Shown here: positions 16,992-23,719 of the stretch, piece by piece
How the letters are laid out: every line of letters starts with the position of its first letter
How positions within the stretch are numbered: position 1 is the first letter of the stretch
DNA from: JBMORL01 sp049322335
Lineage (GTDB): Bacteria; Bacteroidota; Bacteroidia; Flavobacteriales_D; UBA2798
NCBI GenBank assembly: GCA_049322335.1
Contig: JBMORL010000028.1
Span: 1 to 23,915 of the forward strand
DNA length: 23,915 nucleotides
Reading direction: 5' to 3'
Position numbers and translations under genes: made by a program
The notes under the pieces: generated by a model
Databases searched by the model: none
What the model was told of the DNA's origin: nothing
Seen by the model: the letters and a program-made list of their open reading frames with translations, nothing else

Positions 16992-17413
16992 AAATCCTGC
17001 TTTTTTGGACGGCTAAACTTTAAAAAAATTTAGCTACCTGGTTTTGGTTCATTTTCATAGACAATAAAAACCAAAATAAGGTTGCATATTTTCAATGAAA
17101 TAAATCCAAATTGAGGTGGTGGCACTACCTGGGGGAAATAATTGGTAGCTTGTCACGCGCACTGGCGTGATGGTCAATGAGTAGAAGGAAGTAGCAGGCG
17201 GCTTGCCACCACGCTGGTGTGCCTGGGGCAGGCTGCGCTTTGGCGTGGTCGGTAGTTCCTATAGCTACCGGGATTCTTTCCATATTTTATCCGTATACGC
17301 TAAGCAAAAATTTCATTTTATGGGAAGACATTATATTTTATTTTTTGCTTAACTTGTGAGCCAACATAATCTTTCCAAAAGGCGGCAATCAACAAAAAAA
17401 TTAAAAACAGCTA
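16992..17413. other. 422-bp intergenic region with a GC-rich structured island
   Basis: Separates the divergent genes at 13449-16991 and 17414-18322. The outer parts are AT-rich and probably hold both promoters, but I find no exact TAnnTTTG. The middle (about 17140-17275) is distinctly GC-richer and full of short inverted repeats, listed separately. No open frame with coding character is visible. Confidence 0.7.
17144..17269. repeat. GC-rich palindrome cluster bounded by 7-bp inverted repeats
   Basis: GGTAGCT (17144-17150) and AGCTACC (17263-17269) bound the island. Inside are TCACGC/GCGTGA (17153-17158, 17165-17170) and CACCA-CGC-TGGTG (17207-17219). The right end contains GGTAG...CTACC (17251-17269) followed by GGGATT. 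It looks like a small non-coding mobile or REP-type element. Confidence 0.5.
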
Positions 17414-18322
17414 ATGAGCAGAACATTTATTTTCTTTCTTTTTTCCTGTTTTTTCGTGGCGGGTTTCGGACAGGTATATCAGCCTGTCCCGACATCGAAT
17501 GTAATGTGGAGAGAAAATGCAACGGGGTATCAATGTTCCTGCTGTTCCGATTATCAGCTTACCGTTACCGGAGATACAGTAATAAATGCAATGGTTTATC
17601 ATAAATTGAAAAAAACCGGCATTAAATACCAGGAAGATGTATTGGGATATTGTACGAATAGTATTCAAAATCCAATTAATCAATATGCCGGATGTTTCAG
17701 AAATGACACGCTGAATAAAAAAATATATTTTGTTCCTCCCTTTGCAACTGCCGACACTTTGCTTTACGATTTTAGCCTTGCTGTAGGAGATACCGTTTTA
17801 ACCTATCTCAGCACTCCTTTCGGACTTGACTGGGTGGTAACCAATATTGATTCTGTGAATTCAGGTGGTGTATACAGGAAAAGATTTGAGCTGAATAATT
17901 GTTTGCCGTATTCTCTTTACATTATCGAAGGAATCGGAAGTACGTATGGATTCCTTTCTCCTTTTATTTGTCCGGCTCCATACTATGAATATATTTATAA
18001 TTTATCGTGTTTTTCTTACAATAACATAACTATTTATCCCGACAGTTCAACAGCATGTGACGTAGTGAGCCCTGTAAATGATATTTCTGCCAATAATAAA
18101 TTTTCCATTTTCCCCAATCCGGCAAACGGGCATCTGTATATTGAAACTGATTTATTTTCATACACAGTGAACATAATAAATGCAACCGGGCAAATTGTGT
18201 TAAGTGAAAAAAACATAGCGGGTAATTCCAGGATTAATATTGAAAACCTGGCAAGAGGAATGTATTTGTTGCAAATTATTGTTGGAGAAAAAATGGATTA
18301 TCAGATAATAATCAAGCAATGA
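17414..18322 (+). CDS. T9SS type A cargo protein of unknown function
   Basis: 302 residues. A signal peptide covers about 1-19 (ending GFGQ). The body (20-225) has strands such as YQLTVTGDTVINAMVYHKLKKTG and RKRFELNNCLPYSLYIIEGIGSTYGFL, a pattern seen in many secreted Bacteroidota proteins with no named domain. An unusual cysteine cluster QCSCCSD occurs near residue 40. Residues 230-302 are a type A T9SS sorting domain: FSIFPNPANGHLYIE, VNIINATGQIVLSE, INIENLARGMYLLQI and a C-terminal IIIKQ. Expected to be exported through T9SS and attached to or released from the surface. The ATG at 17414 directly precedes the signal peptide. Ligand and activity unknown. Confidence 0.85.
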   Translation: MSRTFIFFLFSCFFVAGFGQVYQPVPTSNVMWRENATGYQCSCCSDYQLTVTGDTVINAMVYHKLKKTGIKYQEDVLGYCTNSIQNPINQYAGCFRNDTLNKKIYFVPPFATADTLLYDFSLAVGDTVLTYLSTPFGLDWVVTNIDSVNSGGVYRKRFELNNCLPYSLYIIEGIGSTYGFLSPFICPAPYYEYIYNLSCFSYNNITIYPDSSTACDVVSPVNDISANNKFSIFPNPANGHLYIETDLFSYTVNIINATGQIVLSEKNIAGNSRINIENLARGMYLLQIIVGEKMDYQIIIKQ

Positions 18323-18410
18323 AGTGGTATATAGGAAAAAGACTTAAAGACAAACTGAAATAAAAAATACCACATGCAAAATTTCAGAACCAATTTTGAT
18401 CAGGATAAAC

Positions 18411-18429
18411 CCTGTCTGCCGGCAGGTGG
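18411..18429. repeat. Palindrome with core CTGCCGGCAG
   Basis: The sequence CCTGTCTGCCGGCAGGTGG contains a perfect 10-bp palindrome CTGCCGGCAG at 18416-18425, extended imperfectly on both sides. It resembles a truncated copy of a palindrome seen repeatedly between Bacteroidota genes, from memory and not from a search. Confidence 0.45.
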
Positions 18430-18458
18430 ATTCTCGCCCTGCATTTTTTAAAAAAACA

Positions 18459-18493
18459 AAACCCCGCTATGTTTATTAAAAATAACGGGGTTT
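18459..18493. terminator. Bidirectional terminator between the type A cargo gene and tRNA-Leu
   Basis: AAACCCCG (18459-18466) pairs with CGGGGTTT (18486-18493). An inner TTATT/AATAA pair (18473-18477, 18481-18485) extends the stem. A T-rich stretch follows on the plus strand, and an A-rich stretch before it gives a T-rich tail on the minus strand. It suits the ends of both the plus-strand protein gene and the minus-strand tRNA. Confidence 0.72.
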
Positions 18494-18506
18494 ATTTAAT
18501 CATTAG

Positions 18507-18590
18507 TGCCCAAGACAGGACTCGAACCTGCACACCGGTTAAGGCTCTACCACCTCAAAGTAGCGTGTCTACCAATTTCACCACTTGGGC
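18507..18590 (-). tRNA. tRNA-Leu (anticodon GAG)
   Basis: On the minus strand the 84-nt gene begins GCCCAAGTGGTGAAATTGG and ends in CTTGGGC plus the discriminator A. The acceptor arms pair fully. The D-arm has GGTAGACAC, the anticodon stem CTACT/GGTAG holds the loop TTGAGGT, giving anticodon GAG, and the long variable arm is of the leucine type. The T-arm is GCAGG-TTCGAGT-CCTGT. CCA is not encoded. GAG reads CUC and CUU codons. Confidence 0.95.
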
Positions 18591-18699
18591 ATGATATATT
18601 TCAGTAAAGAACGAATGCTCAAAGTAGCGTGTCTGCTTCCGGAGCTGTTGGTTTTTGCGAAGCGAAAACTTACAGATCCGTGAATCCTGATCGACCGCA

Positions 18700-18799
18700 N
18701 NNNNNNNNNNNNNNNNNNNNNNNNNNNNNNNNNNNNNNNNNNNNNNNNNNNNNNNNNNNNNNNNNNNNNNNNNNNNNNNNNNNNNNNNNNNNNNNNNNN
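18700..18799. other. Assembly gap, 100 N
   Basis: Exactly 100 N within the tandem array, flanked by identical 115-bp sequences. If only one unit is interrupted, the missing sequence would be 40 bp (equal to 18915-18954); if the array is longer, it would be 40 bp plus multiples of 155. Confidence 0.97.
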
Positions 18800-18849
18800 T
18801 TGGGCATGATATATTTCAGTAAAGAACGAATGCTCAAAGTAGCGTGTCT

Positions 18850-18947
18850 GCTTCCGGAGCTGTTGGTTTTTGCGAAGCGAAAACTTACAGATCCGTGAAT
18901 CCTGATCGACCGCAGGGAGCATCAGGACATCCCGATAACTATCGGGA
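18850..18947. repeat. 98-bp hairpin-rich insert inside the tRNA-derived repeat
   Basis: Contains three potential hairpins: GTTTTTGC-GAA-GCGAAAAC, TCCTGAT...ATCAGGA, and the near-perfect palindrome ATCCCGATA-AC-TATCGGGAT (18929-18948). It replaces about 7 nt of the tRNA D-arm. No coding capacity. Looks like a REP/MITE-type unit. Confidence 0.6.
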
Positions 18948-19133
18948 TCACCACTTGGGCATGATACTAAAGAACAAAATACCCGTCACCGGGCCTTAAG
19001 AGGCGCAAAAATACAAAAATCCCCCATAAAACATCAAAAATAAAGCAACTTCATGCCCCTGTCCAACGTCATTGAAAATGATGGAATTTCATACCCTAAA
19101 ATCATTATATTTACAGTCAAACAAACCTATTGC

Positions 19134-21362
19134 ATGAAAAAGATAGTATTCATTTTTGCATTTTTATTGTCTGGTTTTGCTGCACATTCGCAGATATTTT
19201 ATACCGAAACATTTGATGGTACGGCATGTGGTGCAGGTTCGGGTTGCGACCCCAGTATAGTAGCCTGGACACAGGTTTCACTGGGTGGAGAAGGCGGTGC
19301 TGCCAATGAATTTTTCGTAAGTTGTACCGAAAACGGAAACGCTGCCGGAGCCTGTGGATCGGGTTGCGGGACAGATCAATCACTGCATGTGGGAAACGTT
19401 TCAACCTCTTCTGCTGCTTTCATTTTTTGTCCCACCGGTGATTGTGGTGCCGCTTATGATGATTCGGGCCCCGGAGAAGTCACTAACAAAAGAGCCGAAT
19501 CACCAACTATTAACTGCACCGGACAAAGCAACATCACCATCGATTTTAATTACATGGAGGGCGATGGGTCACAGGCAGACGCACAGGATAATGCATCGCT
19601 ATGGTATTTTGACGGAGCTACATGGACACAAATTGACCCGCTGGCAAGTACAAGTAATACCGGTTGCGCTCCACAGGGAAGGTGGACTGCCTTTTCACTG
19701 GCCCTTCCGGCTTCTGCCAACAATAATCCCAATGTAAGAATAGGTTTTGTTTGGACTAATGATGGTGACGGAGTGGCAGAAGACCCTTCTTTCGCTGTAG
19801 ATGATATCACACTCACTGCAGCTGCATCTGCCGCACCCGTAGCTTCCTTCACTGCCGACCAAACTTCTATTTGTGCAGGTGATACGGTGAATTTTACCAA
19901 TACTTCCACCGGTGCGCCTTTTACTTCCATCAACTGGACCTTTGCCGGGGGAACACCTTCTTCATCCACAGTAGCCAATCCATCGGTAATTTATTCCACT
20001 CCCGGAACTTATACTGTTACGCTTTCAGTTGTTAATGCCAGCGGAAACGATACCGAAACCATTACCAACTATATCACTGTAACAGATTGCACACCTTCCG
20101 CATCATTTACTACCGCTTCCACCAATATTTGTATAAACGATTGTATTGGATTTACCAATACAAGTACAGGACAAGGCCCGCTTAGTTATTCGTGGGCATT
20201 TGCAGGAGCTTCCCCGGGAACATCTACCGCTACCAATCCTTCGGGTATTTGTTATAGTGCAGTAGGAACATTTACGGTAACACTCACCGTAACTAACCCT
20301 TATGGCACTGACGTAGCTACACAAAACATTACAGTAACCACTTGTACAAGTCCGCCTGTAGCTAATTTTTCACCCAGCGCCACTACCATTTGTGTAGGCG
20401 ACCAGGTAAATTTTACCGACCTTTCCACCAACGGCCCCACTTCATGGAGCTGGTCGTTTCCCGGTGGAACACCCGCTACTTCCACCTCGCAGAATCCAAC
20501 CATTACCTATAACACTCCCGGAACTTATTCGGTAACGCTTAACGCAACTAACGGTACGGGCACTGATGATACCACGATGACAGCATTGATCACTGTTCAA
20601 ACCTGTCCGCCTCCCACAGCTGCTTTTTCGGTAAATGATTCCACTATTTGCGAAGGAACCTGTATCACTATTACCAATTCCAGCACGAGTGCTACTTCCT
20701 ATGCGTGGACTTTTACAGGAGGAACACCTCCGTCTTCCACCTCCGCTTCACCGGGAACAGTGTGTTATAATACGGCCGGAAGTTATACTATCCAGTTGAT
20801 CGTGTCCAACAGCAATGGAACAGACACTGTCACTCATTCGGTAACCGTTAGTCCGGCTCCTACAGTAACTGCCAGTGCCGATACCATTATCAATTCGGGG
20901 CAAACGGTTCCTATAACAGCAACGGGAAGCGGCAGTGGTTCTTATACATGGTCTCCTCCAACAGGATTGTCGTGTACCAATTGCCAGTCGCCCAACGCTT
21001 CGCCAATGGTGCCTACTACCTATACAGTTACCTATACAGAGAACGGATGTTCGGTAACCGATGATGTTTTTGTTGATGTGATTATTGTGGAAGGAATCGG
21101 TGTTCCCAATGCATTTTCACCGAATGGCGATGGGGAAAATGATATGCTTTCAGTAATGGGAGCCGGGATATTAAGTATGCATTTTATAGTATATAACCGA
21201 TACGGTCAGCTCGTATTTGAATCCACCAGCCAGCAATTGGGTTGGGATGGCAAACACGAAGGAAAAGATGCCAATACCGGTGTGTTTGTTTGGTATCTTG
21301 AATATACACTGGTGAGCGGGGCAACCGGCACACTGAAGGGAAATGTGACACTTATCCGTTAA
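19134..21362 (+). CDS. T9SS type B cargo: PKD-repeat adhesin-like protein
   Basis: The ATG at 19134 starts a clear signal peptide (1-20, ending AAHSQ). An earlier in-frame start at 19053 would bury it, so it is rejected. The protein has 742 residues. Residues 21-230 form a cysteine-rich, jellyroll-like N-terminal domain (FYTETFDGTACGAG, RIGFVWTNDGDGVAEDPSFAVDDITL). Four PKD domains of about 86 residues follow at 234-319, 320-404, 405-491 and 492-577. An Ig-like stretch at 578-653 comes next, then the type B sorting domain at 655-742 (GVPNAFSPNGDGEND, YNRYGQLVFES, GWDGKHEGKDANTGVFVWYL). Expected to be exported by T9SS and held at the cell surface. The PorP/SprF-family gene starts 18 nt after the stop, as in sprB-sprF type pairs. 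Confidence 0.93.
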   Translation: MKKIVFIFAFLLSGFAAHSQIFYTETFDGTACGAGSGCDPSIVAWTQVSLGGEGGAANEFFVSCTENGNAAGACGSGCGTDQSLHVGNVSTSSAAFIFCPTGDCGAAYDDSGPGEVTNKRAESPTINCTGQSNITIDFNYMEGDGSQADAQDNASLWYFDGATWTQIDPLASTSNTGCAPQGRWTAFSLALPASANNNPNVRIGFVWTNDGDGVAEDPSFAVDDITLTAAASAAPVASFTADQTSICAGDTVNFTNTSTGAPFTSINWTFAGGTPSSSTVANPSVIYSTPGTYTVTLSVVNASGNDTETITNYITVTDCTPSASFTTASTNICINDCIGFTNTSTGQGPLSYSWAFAGASPGTSTATNPSGICYSAVGTFTVTLTVTNPYGTDVATQNITVTTCTSPPVANFSPSATTICVGDQVNFTDLSTNGPTSWSWSFPGGTPATSTSQNPTITYNTPGTYSVTLNATNGTGTDDTTMTALITVQTCPPPTAAFSVNDSTICEGTCITITNSSTSATSYAWTFTGGTPPSSTSASPGTVCYNTAGSYTIQLIVSNSNGTDTVTHSVTVSPAPTVTASADTIINSGQTVPITATGSGSGSYTWSPPTGLSCTNCQSPNASPMVPTTYTVTYTENGCSVTDDVFVDVIIVEGIGVPNAFSPNGDGENDMLSVMGAGILSMHFIVYNRYGQLVFESTSQQLGWDGKHEGKDANTGVFVWYLEYTLVSGATGTLKGNVTLIR

Positions 21363-21380
21363 CATATAAAAAAGAAAGTG

Positions 21381-22403
21381 ATGAAAATGAAAAATAAAAT
21401 ACTAACGGGTGTGGCATTGATGGTGTCATTGATTTCTGCAGCACAGCAGGATATTCATTTCTCCCAGTTTTACTCGCCTCAGCTCATTATCAATCCTGCA
21501 TCAGCGGGAATGCTCAACGGGCAGGTTCGTTTTATGGGAAATTACAGGAGCCAGTGGTCGTCTGTCGGGACGCCTTATACAACTATTTCGGGTTCTTTTG
21601 ATACACGTTTGTTTGAAGGAAAATTCAAAAACAGTTTTTTGGGAACAGGAATTACTTTTTACAACGATAAAGCCGGTGACTCAAAACTTACTTCCGGTAA
21701 TTATACATTCAATCTTTCTTATGCGGTGAAAGCAGCAGAAGATTTTTATGTTTCGTTTGGTGTGCAGCCGGGTTTTATTCAAAAAAGCATCAACTACGGA
21801 GGTTTGTATTTCGAAAACCAGTGGACAGGAACCGGTTTCAATCAGTCCGCGGCAAGTTATGAGCCTACGGCTTCAACCAGTCTTTCCACTTTCGATTTTG
21901 GCGCAGGAATATATTCTGTTTACCGTATTGATGACCGTACTTCCATTTACGGTGGATTTTCGGGTATGCACCTTACTTCACCGAATATTTCCTTTAACGG
22001 TGGTTCGGATAAATTACTGAAAAAATTCACTTTTCATGCAGGAGCAGAAATAGGGATAAAAAACACGCACCTTACTGTTTTGCCCAATACACTGATGAAA
22101 TTCCAGGGTCCCAACCGTATAATCAATTTCGGAACAGATATAAAATATGTTTTCCAGGAGCAATCACACTTTACCGGATTTGTAAATGAATTATCCATGT
22201 CGCTGGGAGGGTATTACCGTGTAGGCGATGCTTTCTGGGGCGTGATGCAAATCAGCTGGACCGGGTTAACGCTTTCTTTCAGTTACGATATGAATCTCTC
22301 CGGCTTATCTGTCGCTACCAGCGGAAATGGCGGATATGAAATAGGAATATCCTATCGCTATGGCGTTGGCCACGGAAAAGGAAAAAGTACACGCTTCCTG
22401 TAG
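21381..22403 (+). CDS. PorP/SprF-family T9SS outer-membrane protein
   Basis: 340 residues from the ATG at 21381 (a GTG one codon earlier is also in frame). Signal peptide about 1-20 (LISAAQ). The family opening QQDIHFSQFYSPQLIINPASAGM leads into RFMGNYRSQWSSVGTPYTTISGSFD, which is diagnostic. Alternating amphipathic strands to the end (GYEIGISYRYG) fit an outer-membrane beta-barrel. In known systems SprF-type proteins are needed for secretion or attachment of partner adhesins with type B sorting domains. The gene directly follows such an adhesin, only 18 nt away, so it is most likely its dedicated partner. It is not the T9SS core PorP by context, since no other por or gld genes are present. 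Confidence 0.94.
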   Translation: MKMKNKILTGVALMVSLISAAQQDIHFSQFYSPQLIINPASAGMLNGQVRFMGNYRSQWSSVGTPYTTISGSFDTRLFEGKFKNSFLGTGITFYNDKAGDSKLTSGNYTFNLSYAVKAAEDFYVSFGVQPGFIQKSINYGGLYFENQWTGTGFNQSAASYEPTASTSLSTFDFGAGIYSVYRIDDRTSIYGGFSGMHLTSPNISFNGGSDKLLKKFTFHAGAEIGIKNTHLTVLPNTLMKFQGPNRIINFGTDIKYVFQEQSHFTGFVNELSMSLGGYYRVGDAFWGVMQISWTGLTLSFSYDMNLSGLSVATSGNGGYEIGISYRYGVGHGKGKSTRFL

Positions 22404-22450
22404 GATGTTAGACAGGGAGATATTAGATTTTAGACAAATGCAGAGGGGAA

Positions 22451-22519
22451 GATGTTAGATATAAGACATGGAAATCGTATTTTGTTTTTTCTGACGAAGT
22501 CAGAAAAATATCTAACATC
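22451..22519. terminator. Nested inverted repeats, likely bidirectional terminator
   Basis: TTTTTCTGAC-GAA-GTCAGAAAAA (22486-22508) is a 10-bp stem with a 3-nt loop and T/A tracts on both sides, suited to terminating the convergent PorP/SprF-like and DinB-like genes. It sits inside an outer perfect 12-bp inverted repeat, GATGTTAGATAT (22451-22462) and ATATCTAACATC (22508-22519). Confidence 0.7.
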
Positions 22520-22523
22520 AACA

Positions 22524-22573
22524 CCACGCCCTTTGCTTCGCTGAAGCTATGCAAAAGCGAAGAGTGCGCGTGG
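22524..22573. repeat. Palindromic intergenic element
   Basis: CCACGC (22524-22529) pairs with GCGTGG (22568-22573), and inside it CTTCGCT (22536-22542) pairs with AGCGAAG (22556-22562). It resembles the CACGC/GCGTG motif of the island at 17144-17269. Confidence 0.45.
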
Positions 22574-22578
22574 CAAGT

Positions 22579-22627
22579 CTAACATCTAACATCTAACATC
22601 TAACATCTAACATCTAACATCTAACAT
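22579..22627. repeat. Heptamer microsatellite (CTAACAT) x7
   Basis: Seven perfect tandem copies of CTAACAT. The last three copies are inside the DinB-like gene and encode its final residues MLDVRC and the TAG stop (minus strand). Related heptamers occur singly at 22405-22413 and 22451-22459 in the opposite orientation. Confidence 0.93.
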
Positions 22628-23167
22628 CTCCTTCACTTTCTCTGCCTGCAGTATATGGCGTTGGGCATGAACGATCATCAGCAGGAATAATCCACCAAGC
22701 TGAAAACGGACGAAACGATTGGCGGGAGAAGCAATTTTTACTTTATTCCAGTTATATTTTTCACTGGAACGAATCAATTCAATTAGTTTTTCGTGGTGCT
22801 TTTCAAATTCTTCAAAGAGGGTAACGGGAATATCGCTTTGAACGGGTTTAAACACCTCATACGCTTTAAACCTGCTTTTATTTCCCGGCTGAAGTGCCTT
22901 GATAGTTAGTCGCGTTAATAAATTTGCCCGGAAGGCTTTATTGGCCAGCCTGTTTTTTTCTTCTGCTTTTTTAAGATTTTCTTCTATGCGGGGAAAATAA
23001 GCTGTGTTGAGGTGCATGATGTGTTGAAGACATTGTGCAATACTCCATTTATCAGCTGCCGGTTTAAAATTGAGTTGATCGTGTGAAAGGGAAGAAAACT
23101 TTGTCCTGATTTCTTCTGAAATTTTTCTGATCTCAGAAATATAACTTGCTGATAATTCCCTGTTCAT
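22607..23167 (-). CDS. DinB-family protein (DinB_2-like)
   Basis: 186-residue four-helix-bundle protein of the DinB/YfiT superfamily, whose members bind a divalent metal by three histidines and often act as thiol-dependent transferases. The likely ligands are H49 in WSIAQCLQHI and H167 and H171 in MIVHAQRHILQAEKV, all in canonical positions. The upstream SRPBCC gene ends with a 4-nt ATGA overlap on this start, so they share an operon. The last six codons and stop lie in the (CTAACAT) heptamer repeat, which makes the original C-terminus uncertain. Substrate is unknown. Confidence 0.9.
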   Translation of the reverse strand: MNRELSASYISEIRKISEEIRTKFSSLSHDQLNFKPAADKWSIAQCLQHIMHLNTAYFPRIEENLKKAEEKNRLANKAFRANLLTRLTIKALQPGNKSRFKAYEVFKPVQSDIPVTLFEEFEKHHEKLIELIRSSEKYNWNKVKIASPANRFVRFQLGGLFLLMIVHAQRHILQAEKVKEMLDVRC

Positions 23168-23631
23168 TTTTTGTTGGTATAAATTTCCCTGTGGGCATTC
23201 ATTTTATCCCTGAAATTATCAAGGTCTTTTACGAGTATGGAGGCTACCTTTTTTCTTATCGCCCCGGCAAATAATTTCATAAAACCGGTAATTTCGGCAT
23301 ACACTTTTACCGTAAGTTTTGTTTGTCCGTTTTCTTCTTCAAACAGCATTTCATCTGTGGTATAAAATGTACTTCCCGGGAGGGATTTTTTAAAAATGCG
23401 TTTCCCGGGCTCATAATCCACCACTACAAAATGTTCTTCCATGTTTTTCCAGAGGAATTTAGCGAGGTTGCGCATGGTAGTGCCGGGCTGAACCGGCCCT
23501 TCGCTGGTTTGTTTGGAGTTTATGTTTGCACTGAATACATGGTGGTAGTTGTTAAAGTCGGAAAGGTAGGCGAATACTTCACTTTTTGGGCGCTGGATAT
23601 AAACGCTATGTTCGAAATGGAGTGTTTTCAT
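23164..23631 (-). CDS. SRPBCC/START-like domain protein
   Basis: 155 residues with the helix-grip pattern of the SRPBCC superfamily: FEHSVYIQRPKSEVFAYLSDFNNYHHVF at the start, then EGPVQPGTTMR, VVDYEPGKRIFKKSL, FYTTDEMLFEEENGQTKLTVKVYAEITG, and a long C-terminal helix (IRKKVASILVKDLDNFRDKMN). Members bind hydrophobic ligands in a deep cavity; no catalytic residues can be read. It overlaps the downstream DinB-like gene by 4 nt (ATGA), consistent with coupled translation. It is divergent from the PPIase gene, 88 bp away. Confidence 0.88.
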   Translation of the reverse strand: MKTLHFEHSVYIQRPKSEVFAYLSDFNNYHHVFSANINSKQTSEGPVQPGTTMRNLAKFLWKNMEEHFVVVDYEPGKRIFKKSLPGSTFYTTDEMLFEEENGQTKLTVKVYAEITGFMKLFAGAIRKKVASILVKDLDNFRDKMNAHREIYTNKK

Positions 23632-23719
23632 GGTTTAAAGGATGAATATAGTCAAAAAAACAGAAAAATTCTGAACTTATTCTACACTTTTACCCGTATT
23701 TTAGATAAAAAATTCTGCC

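Larger units (their letters stand above)
18585..18960. repeat. Tandem repeat of tRNA-Leu leader plus 5' tRNA half with an insert
   Basis: A 115-bp sequence at 18585-18699 recurs exactly at 18800-18914, on either side of the N run. The full unit, 18800-18954, is 155 bp. It contains the 27-nt tRNA leader, the 17-nt tRNA segment CTCAAAGTAGCGTGTCT (tRNA copy at 18554-18570; array copies at 18618-18634 and 18833-18849), a 98-bp insert, and TCACCACTTGGGC (18948-18960) matching the tRNA 5' end at 18578-18590. The part of the tRNA 3' of the anticodon is absent from the array. Confidence 0.88.
18591..19133. other. 543-bp non-coding region upstream of tRNA-Leu
   Basis: Between the tRNA (minus) and the PKD adhesin gene (plus). 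It contains the tRNA-derived tandem repeat array, a 100-N gap at 18700-18799, and an AT-rich leader before 19134. TATATTTA near 19106-19113 is a 7-of-8 match to the Bacteroidota -7 element for the adhesin gene. No coding frame is credible here. Confidence 0.75.

Noticed and set aside
18578..18922. Apparent coding frames on both strands across the tandem repeat and gap
   Set aside because: They consist of tRNA-derived repeat and N, with identical residues on each side of the gap; no coding character.
18507..18960. Array as a CRISPR or integrase attachment site
   Set aside because: Units are contiguous 155-bp tandem repeats with no variable spacers, no cas genes are near, and no integrase gene is in the window; the repeated tRNA part is the 5' half and not the 3' end usually used.
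19053..19133. Upstream in-frame start for the PKD adhesin gene
   Set aside because: It would place 27 residues before a clear signal peptide; the ATG at 19134 is better.
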